Below are positions 29,875 to 37,363 of a stretch of 37,363 nucleotides of DNA, piece by piece; position 1 is the stretch's first letter, and the number at the start of each line of letters is the position of its first letter. Source of the stretch: Gammaproteobacteria bacterium (GTDB lineage Bacteria; Pseudomonadota; Gammaproteobacteria; Eutrophobiales; Eutrophobiaceae); assembly GCA_003250975.1 (NCBI GenBank), contig QKIY01000034.1:1-37363 (forward strand). Reading direction: 5' to 3'. The position numbers and the translations under genes are program-made. The notes beneath the pieces were generated by a model. The model was given only the letters and a program-made list of their open reading frames with translations, made no database searches and was not told the origin of the DNA.

Positions 29875-30750
29875 TCAGAACTTAAGTGATCCCAGCCAGG
29901 CTGAAAACCGCTCACTGAGTTCCGGATGCTTTAAACCGAACTCGACATTGGCCTGTAGATAGCCTAGCTTGGAACCGCAGTCATAACGCTGGCCGTCAAA
30001 CTCCAGGCTGTAGACATCCTCCTTGTCAAGCATGCCGGCGATGGCATCTGTTAATTGGATCTCCCCTCCTGCTCCCCGGCCGGTGTCCTGCAGCTGTTTC
30101 AATATACCGGGTGTAAACACATAACGCCCAACGACGGCCAGGTTGGTGGGCGCCTCTTCCGGCTTCGGCTTCTCGACTATGCCTGTCATCTTCTTTACCC
30201 GATCGGTTACATCGGTGGCGCTAACTATGCCGTAGCGGTAGGTCTCATCTCTGGGGACGGTCTCAACCGCGATGATGCTGCGATGATATTCTTCAAAGGC
30301 CTCGACCATCTGCCTGAGGCAGCCCCTGGCAGGATTGTCTATCAGATCATCGGCCAGTATCACGGCAAACGGTTCATTTCCCAAGGCTGCTTTCGCGCAT
30401 AATACCGCGTGCCCCAGGCCTAGCGCTTCGGCCTGGCGGATGTAGATACAGGTAACATCATCGGGAACGATGTTCCGCACCATATCCAGCATCTTTATCT
30501 TTTGTTTCTTTTCCAGTTCGTTTTCGAGTTCGTAGGCCTTGTCAAAATGATCCGGAATAGAGCGCTTGTTACGACCCGTCACAAAGATCAGGTCCTTGAT
30601 GCCTGCATCCAGCGCTTCCTCAACCGCGTACTGGATCAGTGGCTTGTCGACGATAGGCAGCATTTCCTTGGGATTCGCCTTGGTCGCCGGCAGGAAACGC
30701 GTGCCGAGACCCGCAACGGGAAATACCGCCTTTCTTACGAATTGACTCAT
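29875..30750 (-). CDS. galU: UTP–glucose-1-phosphate uridylyltransferase
   Basis: Makes UDP-glucose from UTP and glucose-1-phosphate in the cytoplasm, feeding lipopolysaccharide and exopolysaccharide synthesis. It has 291 residues, typical for GalU. The nucleotide loop [19 protein letters not shown] starts near residue 15. [12 protein letters not shown] and the RYVFTPGIL and [10 protein letters not shown] blocks are conserved. Its ATG overlaps the stop of the upstream dehydratase gene by four bases (ATGA at 30750–30747), so the two are translationally coupled. It is the last sugar-nucleotide gene of the cluster in transcription order. Confidence 0.97.
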   Translation of the reverse strand: MSQFVRKAVFPVAGLGTRFLPATKANPKEMLPIVDKPLIQYAVEEALDAGIKDLIFVTGRNKRSIPDHFDKAYELENELEKKQKIKMLDMVRNIVPDDVTCIYIRQAEALGLGHAVLCAKAALGNEPFAVILADDLIDNPARGCLRQMVEAFEEYHRSIIAVETVPRDETYRYGIVSATDVTDRVKKMTGIVEKPKPEEAPTNLAVVGRYVFTPGILKQLQDTGRGAGGEIQLTDAIAGMLDKEDVYSLEFDGQRYDCGSKLGYLQANVEFGLKHPELSERFSAWLGSLKF

Positions 30751-32624
30751 GGCTTGGTTGTATTCAACGGGTAGACATTATCCATGATCTGCGTCGCCGT
30801 AATGGTATCTTCATGGTATGAAGGGACCAGCTGCTCCAGTATCAGCCTTATTTGATTGTCATTGAATTCACTACAGGCCTGCTCAAGATCATTTAGCTTG
30901 GCTGCAAGCAGTTCCCGGTCTAGCGAGGTATGCCTTGCCAGCAGGATCTTGGGATGTTTCGTCTTGTCCTTGCCTTCCGCCTCATAAAACAACTCTTCGT
31001 AGAGCTTCTCACCAGGCCTCAAGCCGGTAAAACGTATGTGTATGTCTTCACCCGGTTCCTTACCGGAGAGTCTGATCATCTGCTCAGCCAGGTAACTGAT
31101 CTTGACCGGCTTGCCCATGTCTAGCACAAAGATTTCTCCGCCCTGCCCCATGGCGCCGGCTTGCATGATCAACTGGCAGGCCTCAGGGATGGTCATGAAA
31201 AACCGCGTGATCTCCGGATGGGTCACCGTGACCGGCCCGCCTTTCCTGATCTGCTCCCGGAATAGTGGAATGACGCTTCCCTCGGAGTCCAGCACATTGC
31301 CAAAACGGACCGTCAGAAAGGCCGTGTTGAACTGGCGGTTTTTCCACTCGCAGATCATCTCGGCGATCCGCTTGGTCACACCCAGAACATTGGCTGGGTT
31401 CACGGCCTTGTCGGTGGAAATCAATACGAACTTCCTGCAATCGTTCTTGATGGCAGCCTCAGCCAGATAACGTGTAGTGAGGACATTGTTCCTGACCGCC
31501 TCACGCGCCTGTCCCTGCAAAATGGGCACATGTTTATAAGCAGCTGCATGGAAGATCATATCGGGTTGATACTGCTCTAGTACATGATCAACTTTCTCAC
31601 GCTCGCATAAATCGCCCAGTATGCAGTAACGGTGTAAAGCTGGAAACCTGGCGGCCAAACGGCTTTCTATACGATAAAGGTTGTATTCACTTCGTTCAAA
31701 GATGATTAAGGCACGCGGATCGAGATCGGCGATCTGCATACAGAGTTCTGAACCGATCGATCCCCCGCCACCGGTGACCAGTATTTTTTTGTTAGTAATC
31801 CCCTGCTGAATGATCTGCCAGTCGAGGTCCACCTTTTCCCGTCCCAGCAGGTCTTCAATCGAGACCTCCCGCAGATCACTCACTGTCACTTTGCCGGAGA
31901 CCATGTCGTTAAGGGGCGGCAGCGTCCGCAGGGCACACTCCGTCTGCTCACAGGAGAGCAGAATCTTCTGCATCTCTTCATTCGTGGCAGAAGGCACCGC
32001 GATAATAATGATGTCCGCTTGCTTGTCAGCAGCCACTTGAGGGATATCCGCTATCTTCCCCAAAACCCGCACGCCATGGATAGACGACTTCTGGATATCC
32101 GGATCATCATCAATGAATCCTACGGGAAGAAATTCCGCGTCACGGCGCATATCGCGCACCAGCATCTCACCGGCCTTGCCGGCACCAATAATCAAGACCC
32201 GTTTCCCGCCACTTGCGGACTTGAGATTAAAGGAATGGTCCTTCCACATCCGGTAGATCAGACGGGGACCGCCGAGTAGGAACATCAGGAACACCGGATA
32301 CAGGATCAGAATCGATCGCGGGATCCCTTCCAGTCGTGACCACAGGAACAGAACCAGTGTAATGGAGAGCGCCCCGATGATACTTGCGCGGATTATGTTC
32401 CAGAGGTCCGGCAGGCTGGCGAAGCGCCAGAGGCTGCGATGCAGGTTAAACCGATTATAGACAAATCCCTGGACCAGCAGGATGAATGGCAGAGTATAGA
32501 GGCTTAATTGCCAGTTAAAGAAGGGAAACTCGAAATTGAAGCGGGCCAGCCAGGCCAATTGCCATGCCAGGGCTGCCATAAAAAAATCATGAAACAGTAT
32601 CGCTGTTTTTTTATCCAGTTTCAC
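30747..32624 (-). CDS. WbpM/CapD-type membrane nucleotide-sugar dehydratase/epimerase
   Basis: A 625-residue inner-membrane enzyme. Four membrane helices fill about residues 10–125. A first Rossmann fold has GAGKAG (147–152). The catalytic short-chain-dehydrogenase domain starts with TGGGGSIG (284–291) and has STDKAVNP (403–410) and K418. Relatives are 4,6-dehydratases of UDP-GlcNAc that make precursors of QuiNAc, FucNAc or bacillosamine. The position of the catalytic Tyr/Met in the YxxxK-like motif is L414 here. It is ten bases after the lipid-carrier transferase gene and overlaps galU by four bases. With that transferase it resembles the wbpL–wbpM pair of O-antigen loci. The exact product sugar is not determinable. 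Confidence 0.93.
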   Translation of the reverse strand: MKLDKKTAILFHDFFMAALAWQLAWLARFNFEFPFFNWQLSLYTLPFILLVQGFVYNRFNLHRSLWRFASLPDLWNIIRASIIGALSITLVLFLWSRLEGIPRSILILYPVFLMFLLGGPRLIYRMWKDHSFNLKSASGGKRVLIIGAGKAGEMLVRDMRRDAEFLPVGFIDDDPDIQKSSIHGVRVLGKIADIPQVAADKQADIIIIAVPSATNEEMQKILLSCEQTECALRTLPPLNDMVSGKVTVSDLREVSIEDLLGREKVDLDWQIIQQGITNKKILVTGGGGSIGSELCMQIADLDPRALIIFERSEYNLYRIESRLAARFPALHRYCILGDLCEREKVDHVLEQYQPDMIFHAAAYKHVPILQGQAREAVRNNVLTTRYLAEAAIKNDCRKFVLISTDKAVNPANVLGVTKRIAEMICEWKNRQFNTAFLTVRFGNVLDSEGSVIPLFREQIRKGGPVTVTHPEITRFFMTIPEACQLIMQAGAMGQGGEIFVLDMGKPVKISYLAEQMIRLSGKEPGEDIHIRFTGLRPGEKLYEELFYEAEGKDKTKHPKILLARHTSLDRELLAAKLNDLEQACSEFNDNQIRLILEQLVPSYHEDTITATQIMDNVYPLNTTKP

Positions 32625-32633
32625 GGGCTCTCC

Positions 32634-33662
32634 CTATTGTAATGAGCGGCTGAATTTGAGTTGTATCGAACCCCATAGCCCGAACATCAAAATTACCAGA
32701 AGTAATAATACCATGAGTGTTGCCCCTGGCGTTACATAGATGAACCAAGCAAGTGGCCACAGCAGTACCATATTGATAAACAGGACACTGAGCGCGAGTT
32801 CACCATGACTCATGCCCATCTGCACCAGCCGCTGATAGGCATGATTGCGATGAGCACTGTACCAGCGCTCGCCCCTGATAATACGCATGATGAGTGTAAA
32901 GCTTGCATCAAAGATAAAGATTGCCAGCAGGACAATCCAGACCGCAATCGACACGCTACCGGAGTTTTCACCTGCCAGTGCCAATACACCGAAACCGAAA
33001 CCGATCACACAACTACCAACGTCTCCCATGAAGATGCGGGCGGGCGGCAGGTTCCAGTAAAGGAAACCAGCCGTTGCCAGAGCAAGCACAATGCAGAGTA
33101 TTGCCAGTCCCGTCTGTGATTCCAGGTAGAAGAGGACAGCCACAAAGACAGCGGTAGATATCGCCTCGATTGCGGCCAATGCATCCGTCCCGTCCATGAA
33201 ATTATACAGGTTGATCAACCACGCAATCGCCAGAACAGACAGCACGAACCCTGCAGATGAAAGCTGAATTGCAGTCTCGCCCAGGTAAATAACGGGAAGA
33301 CCGCTTAGCCAGTAGACTGACCAGCCGGTGGCGAGCAGATAGGCAGCCGCCCGCCAACCAGCAGCAATATCATAATGATCATCAAGCCAACCTATCAGCC
33401 CGACCAACACTCCACCTCCCGCCAGGGCCAGGGTCTGCCCGGTGGAAATCAACTGAAGTATATAAACAATGATACTGGCCAGTATAAAAATAACAGTTAT
33501 CGACAGGCCGCCACCACGCGGTGTGGGCTGGGTATGAGAACTGCGTTCATTGGGGATATCCAAGACCCGGTTCCGCAGCGAATAACGCCGGATAAGCGCC
33601 GTTATGCCCAGCGACAGGAGAAATATCACGACAGGCAGGATGATCAGAGTAAAAACTAGCAT
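32634..33662 (-). CDS. Undecaprenyl-phosphate sugar-1-phosphate transferase (WbpL/WecA-like)
   Basis: A polytopic membrane enzyme of 342 residues with about ten hydrophobic helices. It starts O-antigen or similar glycan assembly by moving an N-acetyl-hexosamine phosphate onto undecaprenyl phosphate at the inner face of the membrane. Family motifs are all present: PTPRGGG (46–52), the metal-binding DD (94–95), NFMDGTD (154–160), FMGDVGS (211–217) and HRNHAYQ (271–277). It lies between the epimerase and dehydratase genes with gaps of about 10 bases, so it is in the same operon. Whether it prefers GlcNAc, FucNAc or QuiNAc is unknown. Confidence 0.94.
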   Translation of the reverse strand: MLVFTLIILPVVIFLLSLGITALIRRYSLRNRVLDIPNERSSHTQPTPRGGGLSITVIFILASIIVYILQLISTGQTLALAGGGVLVGLIGWLDDHYDIAAGWRAAAYLLATGWSVYWLSGLPVIYLGETAIQLSSAGFVLSVLAIAWLINLYNFMDGTDALAAIEAISTAVFVAVLFYLESQTGLAILCIVLALATAGFLYWNLPPARIFMGDVGSCVIGFGFGVLALAGENSGSVSIAVWIVLLAIFIFDASFTLIMRIIRGERWYSAHRNHAYQRLVQMGMSHGELALSVLFINMVLLWPLAWFIYVTPGATLMVLLLLVILMFGLWGSIQLKFSRSLQ

Positions 33663-33672
33663 GTAATAGTGT

Positions 33673-34650
33673 TCATTGATGTATGGAATGAAAAACCCTG
33701 AACCAATTGAGGGTGTTCAGCAGGCCGTCATCCAAAGTGAACCGGGGTGTCCATGACAATTCCCGTTTGATCCTTGAGTTATCAATCACCAGTGATTCCG
33801 TCAGCCGCCTGATAACGGCCTGTTTTCCGGTCAGTAAACCCACAATGTTTAACACGGAAACCGGGCACGGCAACAATGGCATCCATTTGCCCAGAATATC
33901 ACCGATCCGCTTTACCAGGTCGCGTAGGCTGATGTCCACGTCGCTCACAAGGAAAAGTTGATTTGCAGCCTGGGGCTTCTCAATGCAGAGTTGGATGACC
34001 TCACTGAGGTTCTCCACATACAACAGGCTGCGGAGATTGTGTACCGAACCCAGCGGCAAGGGGATGCCCCTGTTTATCGCGGCAACTAGCTGCAGAAAAT
34101 TGGCCTTGACCCACGGTCCGTAAATCAACGGCGGACGCAAGATCACATATTCCATGTCTGAAATGCTGCAGACCTCCCTAAGGGCCTCTTCCGCCTCATA
34201 CTTGCTGATCGCGTACGGGTCTTCAGGCGCAGGTGTATCTGACTCAGTAAAACTCTGAAACCCACCGTTTGTCAGGACGGCCGTCTTTTCGCCGTTCACC
34301 TTGATCGTGCTAAGGTAGATAAATCGCCGGACACCCTTACGTGCTGCCTGTTCCGCCAGGCGCCGGGTGACCTCTGTATTGTCCCGCCGGTAATCGGCCA
34401 GTCCCGACTCTCCGTTTAAGTCGAATTGATGCACACACGCCGCGAGATGGACAACCGTATCGACATCCGTTAATGCCTCAGCAAAATCATTAACCTCTGT
34501 CAGGTCACGGGACAGCCATTCGATATATGGGATAATTTCAGCGGCGGGTCGACGGGAGAGTGCACGAATATCATAATTTGCGGTTCGTAATTGGGGTAAT
34601 AGTGATCGGCCCACAAAACCCGTAGCTCCGGTAACTAGGATACGCGGCAT
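33673..34650 (-). CDS. NAD-dependent epimerase/reductase (extended SDR) for nucleotide sugars
   Basis: A 325-residue extended short-chain dehydrogenase. The cofactor loop is GATGFVG (8–14), and the catalytic pair is Y146 and K150 in YAISK. Downstream, LRPPLIYGPWVKANF and NLRSLLYVENL are common in the WbpV/WbpK-like group that often accompanies WbpL and WbpM. A role in completing a 6-deoxy amino sugar (4-epimerisation or 4-keto reduction) is inferred from the neighbours, not from a distinguishing motif. It follows the mannose-1-phosphate guanylyltransferase gene by 45 bases and precedes the transferase gene by ten. Confidence 0.9.
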   Translation of the reverse strand: MPRILVTGATGFVGRSLLPQLRTANYDIRALSRRPAAEIIPYIEWLSRDLTEVNDFAEALTDVDTVVHLAACVHQFDLNGESGLADYRRDNTEVTRRLAEQAARKGVRRFIYLSTIKVNGEKTAVLTNGGFQSFTESDTPAPEDPYAISKYEAEEALREVCSISDMEYVILRPPLIYGPWVKANFLQLVAAINRGIPLPLGSVHNLRSLLYVENLSEVIQLCIEKPQAANQLFLVSDVDISLRDLVKRIGDILGKWMPLLPCPVSVLNIVGLLTGKQAVIRRLTESLVIDNSRIKRELSWTPRFTLDDGLLNTLNWFRVFHSIHQ

Positions 34651-34695
34651 TTATCTTGCTGATGGGCACGACTGTTCGTATTGTGCCGTAATCCT

Positions 34696-36174
34696 TTAGT
34701 GTTGCTCGTGTCGGCCAAAATCATCCTCAAATCGCACGATATCGTCTTCCCCAAGGTAATCACCGGATTGTACTTCGATGACCTCCAGCGGTTCATCCCC
34801 ATCATTTTCCAGGCGATGTTTCATCCCCAGAGGAATAAATGTGGATTCATTCACCCCCAGCTTAAAGACATCCTCACCACGCGTAACGGTAGCAACACCC
34901 CTTACCACGACCCAGTGTTCGGCACGTTTGTGATGCATTTGTAGTGAGAGCTTCTTCCCCGGATTTACTATCAGGCGTTTAACCTGGAAATTGGGTCCCA
35001 TATCCAGTCCTTCATAACTGCCCCAGGGCCTGAATACGCGACGGTGCGTTAACCGTTCTTCGCGTTTATGCTCATTAAGGATGGCAATAACTTTCCTGAT
35101 ATCCTGTGCCTTGTCCTTGTCTGCAACCAGAACGGCATCTGCTGTCTCAATAACCACTATATTTTTACACCCTACGGTAGCCAGTAAACGGTGTTCTGAT
35201 ATCAAAATACTGTCTGTGGTATCTTCCGCAATGACATCTCCAGATATTGCATTATTATTTTTATCCTTCTGATATTCTTCATGTACTGATGACCATGATC
35301 CGATGTCCGACCAGCCGGCATTCAATGTCACGACTATGGCATCATCAGGGTTAGTGGCCGGTATTTTTTCCATGACAGCATAGTCAATGGAATCCGAGGG
35401 ACAATTTTCAAAAGCCTCTTTATCGAGTCGAAAGAACTGGCCATCGCTTTTACCTTTTTCCATGGCTTGCTGGCAGGCTGCCAGAATCTCCGGGCAGAAT
35501 TGCGCTGCTTTTTCAAGCCATACAGAGGCCTTCATCATAAAAAGCCCGCTGTTCCAGAGGTACTCACCAGAACTAAGGTATTTTTCTGCAGTTGAACTAT
35601 CCGGTTTTTCTACAAATTCCTTGAGCTGGAAGGAATTGGTTTCGTCGCCTTCGTGTGCAATATTCTTTCCCTTTCGAATATATCCATAACCTGTCTCAGG
35701 TGCGACGGGGCTAATACCAAAAGTAATTAACTTATCTGCCAGCGCAAATTTGCAGGCACACTCCAATGCATTCAGAAATGCATCAACAGAGGTAATCACA
35801 TGGTCGGCGGGCATCATCACCATGATGGCATCTTCGCCATCACGTGTAATCTGTAGTGCCGCACAGGTTAGGGCCGGAGCAGTATTACGACCCACCGGTT
35901 CAAGAAAGATGCTGTCCAGTTCGATAGCAGCCTCCTTGGCCTGATCAACTGTCAGGAAGCGATGCTCCTCGTTGCAGATGATTAGCGGGTTGGAAACCTC
36001 AAACTCAGGTCCTGTCGTAGCACCTTCAGATGATTTCAACCTAAAAAGCGTGTTTTGCAGCAGAGAGTACTTGTTATAAATACGAGTAAATTGCTTTGGA
36101 TAATGTTCACGAGATAGTGGCCATAACCTTGTACCGCCACCACCTGCCAAAATAATTGGTTTGATAATATACAT
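34696..36174 (-). CDS. Mannose-1-phosphate guanylyltransferase / mannose-6-phosphate isomerase (AlgA/ManC type)
   Basis: A bifunctional cytoplasmic enzyme of 492 residues for GDP-mannose synthesis. The N-terminal nucleotidyltransferase has LAGGGGTRLWPLSREHYPKQ (9–28), with MVMMPADHVI and FVEKPD further on. From about 340 a cupin-type isomerase domain follows: RPWGSYEGLD, QMHHKRAEHWVVVRG and the IPLGMKHRLEN metal-binding region. GDP-mannose would supply mannose, GDP-fucose or GDP-rhamnose units to the surface glycan. There is no algD, so alginate production is not indicated. It lies 29 bases after the glycosyltransferase gene. Confidence 0.96.
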   Translation of the reverse strand: MYIIKPIILAGGGGTRLWPLSREHYPKQFTRIYNKYSLLQNTLFRLKSSEGATTGPEFEVSNPLIICNEEHRFLTVDQAKEAAIELDSIFLEPVGRNTAPALTCAALQITRDGEDAIMVMMPADHVITSVDAFLNALECACKFALADKLITFGISPVAPETGYGYIRKGKNIAHEGDETNSFQLKEFVEKPDSSTAEKYLSSGEYLWNSGLFMMKASVWLEKAAQFCPEILAACQQAMEKGKSDGQFFRLDKEAFENCPSDSIDYAVMEKIPATNPDDAIVVTLNAGWSDIGSWSSVHEEYQKDKNNNAISGDVIAEDTTDSILISEHRLLATVGCKNIVVIETADAVLVADKDKAQDIRKVIAILNEHKREERLTHRRVFRPWGSYEGLDMGPNFQVKRLIVNPGKKLSLQMHHKRAEHWVVVRGVATVTRGEDVFKLGVNESTFIPLGMKHRLENDGDEPLEVIEVQSGDYLGEDDIVRFEDDFGRHEQH

Positions 36175-36203
36175 GGAAATAATAAAATTTGAATTACATT
36201 CTA

Positions 36204-37361
36204 TTATACATCTGCAGAATCCTTCTGCTTAAATTTTTTATCTACAAATTCCATCATTGCTGAAGTTAATATTTCTTCCGAAAATTGATTTTTTGCACGT
36301 TGATTAGCATAATCACCCAATTTATTTCTTAACTCAGGAGAGTCATATAGTTTTTTCATGCAAGAGTATAATTCATCAACATTACCCATGGGATACAACA
36401 ATCCACTTTTCCCATCTTCAATAGCATCTTCAATCCCATAAATCATTGTACCTATAGCTGGCAGCTTCGTTGCTGCTGCTTCTATAATCACATTTCCAAA
36501 TCCTTCACGATAACTTGGTAGACAAAAGACATCTGCAGCGGACATATAGACTTCAGGATTATTAGTATACTCTATATATATAAACTTAGAGGAAACATCC
36601 GGCACCATCATTGACTTAATCATTTCTAATAAGTTTTCTTCATCAGGACCAACCATCATTAAATATACATTTTCATAATTTTTAATTAACCGCAAAAATG
36701 CAGTCGCCAAATCCAGAACGCCTTTATCTCTTTTCAAACGACCTAAATATAGAAAAATAATATCATTATCGGAAATTTTATATTGTTTTCTTATAGTATT
36801 TCTTGATTCCTGGTTTTTCCTAAATCGATTAGTATCAACACCACATACAGAACCACTTGAAAGCACAGCGCTTAAACTTTTACCAATAATACCTTCTTCT
36901 ACCAGGAATTTTCTTTGAGAATGACTATCGACCAATACAAACGTAGAAAAATAATATAGTATTTTATCAAGAAACCTGAAAAATTCTCTCTTGAATCCAG
37001 ACATCGTCTTCCAAACCTGCCCAGTAAAAAAATGTATCCTATGTGGCGTACGAGCAATAAATGCTGCCATCATTGATAGTAATCCAGCTTTTGGTGTTAA
37101 CGATATAACCATATCGGCGTTGAGTTTTTTTAATAGTTTTAGTAAGTTAAAAAGAACTCGAATATCATTAAAAGGATCCGGCTCTCGTGTGATTGGCACA
37201 TGATATATTTGAGATTGATAATCTGATAAACCACATGTCATTATATTTTTGCTATTAGATATAATAAAAACACGATATTTTTCTTTAAGCGTTTTAATAT
37301 GTGGCAACATAAAAAATTTAATCATCATCAAGTCTGTAACTATAATGACAATCGTTTTCAC
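36204..37361 (-). CDS. Family 4 glycosyltransferase, 5' end at the window edge
   Basis: A cytoplasmic or membrane-associated retaining glycosyltransferase of GT-B fold, 385 residues as read. The N-terminal Rossmann half has TPKAGLLSMMAAF and HFFTGQVWKT, the pattern of WbpT/PglA-like enzymes that extend lipid-linked O-antigen or glycan units. The C-terminal half has LYLGRLKRDKGVLDLATAF and the EX7E-type REGFGNVIIEAAA. The start is taken at GTG 37361, giving a normal N-terminus (MKTIVIIVTDLMM). Only two bases remain upstream, so a start outside the window cannot be excluded. Its G+C is much lower than that of the neighbouring GDP-mannose gene (30% in a 60-base sample at 36241 against 53% at 34741). 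Donor and acceptor sugars are unknown. Confidence 0.88.
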   Translation of the reverse strand: MKTIVIIVTDLMMIKFFMLPHIKTLKEKYRVFIISNSKNIMTCGLSDYQSQIYHVPITREPDPFNDIRVLFNLLKLLKKLNADMVISLTPKAGLLSMMAAFIARTPHRIHFFTGQVWKTMSGFKREFFRFLDKILYYFSTFVLVDSHSQRKFLVEEGIIGKSLSAVLSSGSVCGVDTNRFRKNQESRNTIRKQYKISDNDIIFLYLGRLKRDKGVLDLATAFLRLIKNYENVYLMMVGPDEENLLEMIKSMMVPDVSSKFIYIEYTNNPEVYMSAADVFCLPSYREGFGNVIIEAAATKLPAIGTMIYGIEDAIEDGKSGLLYPMGNVDELYSCMKKLYDSPELRNKLGDYANQRAKNQFSEEILTSAMMEFVDKKFKQKDSADV

Positions 37362-37363
37362 AA

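Overview
The window reads as chromosomal DNA of a gammaproteobacterium. The best evidence is the block thrS–infC–rpmI–rplT–pheS–pheT–ihfA–MerR-type regulator–tRNA-Pro (about 16.4–23.8 kb, minus strand). Supporting signs are the PIMT-like methyltransferase–rhodanese–tolC trio, a GlrR-like sigma-54 activator and an AlgA/ManC-type bifunctional enzyme. The genus cannot be fixed from this sequence; a free-living, possibly sulfur-oxidiser-like lineage is only a guess. There is no phage, insertion sequence, CRISPR array or large mobile element, so most of the window is core genome.

Left part (0.2–9.5 kb). A membrane-bound GGDEF diguanylate cyclase overlaps a small cupin gene. Facing them is the glutamine synthetase adenylyltransferase/deadenylase, encoded as two ATGA-overlapping genes instead of one long glnE. 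thiC lies upstream on the same strand behind a TPP riboswitch. Running the other way are a PIMT-family methyltransferase, a single-domain rhodanese, a TolC-type outer membrane channel and an isochorismatase-like hydrolase.

Signalling block (9.5–16.3 kb, minus strand). In transcription order: a Sel1-repeat lipoprotein, glmS, a GlrR-like sigma-54 response regulator, a stand-alone Hpt protein and a CHASE-like hybrid histidine kinase with two receivers. From glmS onward the gaps are 15–22 bases, so these four genes look like one operon. In enterobacteria GlrR controls GlmS through small RNAs. Finding a GlrR-like regulator and a full phosphorelay fused to the glmS operon is the most interesting functional hint in the window.

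Translation block (16.4–24 kb, minus strand). The gene order is the classical one. infC appears to start at a rare AUC codon behind a perfect GGAGG, and an intrinsic terminator separates rplT from pheST. tRNA-Val(GAC) sits just upstream of thrS.

Middle (24–29.8 kb). uvrB is divergent from a class I aminotransferase, followed by tRNA-Asn(GUU). After the tRNA comes an AT-richer segment of about 1.9 kb holding a 20-bp perfect inverted repeat, a GNAT–nitrilase fusion gene and a cluster of palindromes. It ends with a 12-base copy of the tRNA-Asn 3' end, which suggests a small integrated cassette or island remnant. A tautomerase-family gene follows.

Right part (29.9–37.4 kb, minus strand). This is a surface-polysaccharide cluster: galU, a WbpM/CapD-type dehydratase/epimerase, a WbpL/WecA-like lipid-carrier sugar-phosphate transferase, an NAD-dependent epimerase, an AlgA/ManC-type enzyme and a family 4 glycosyltransferase cut close to its start by the window edge. 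G+C falls sharply in the last gene, as is usual at the variable part of O-antigen or exopolysaccharide loci.
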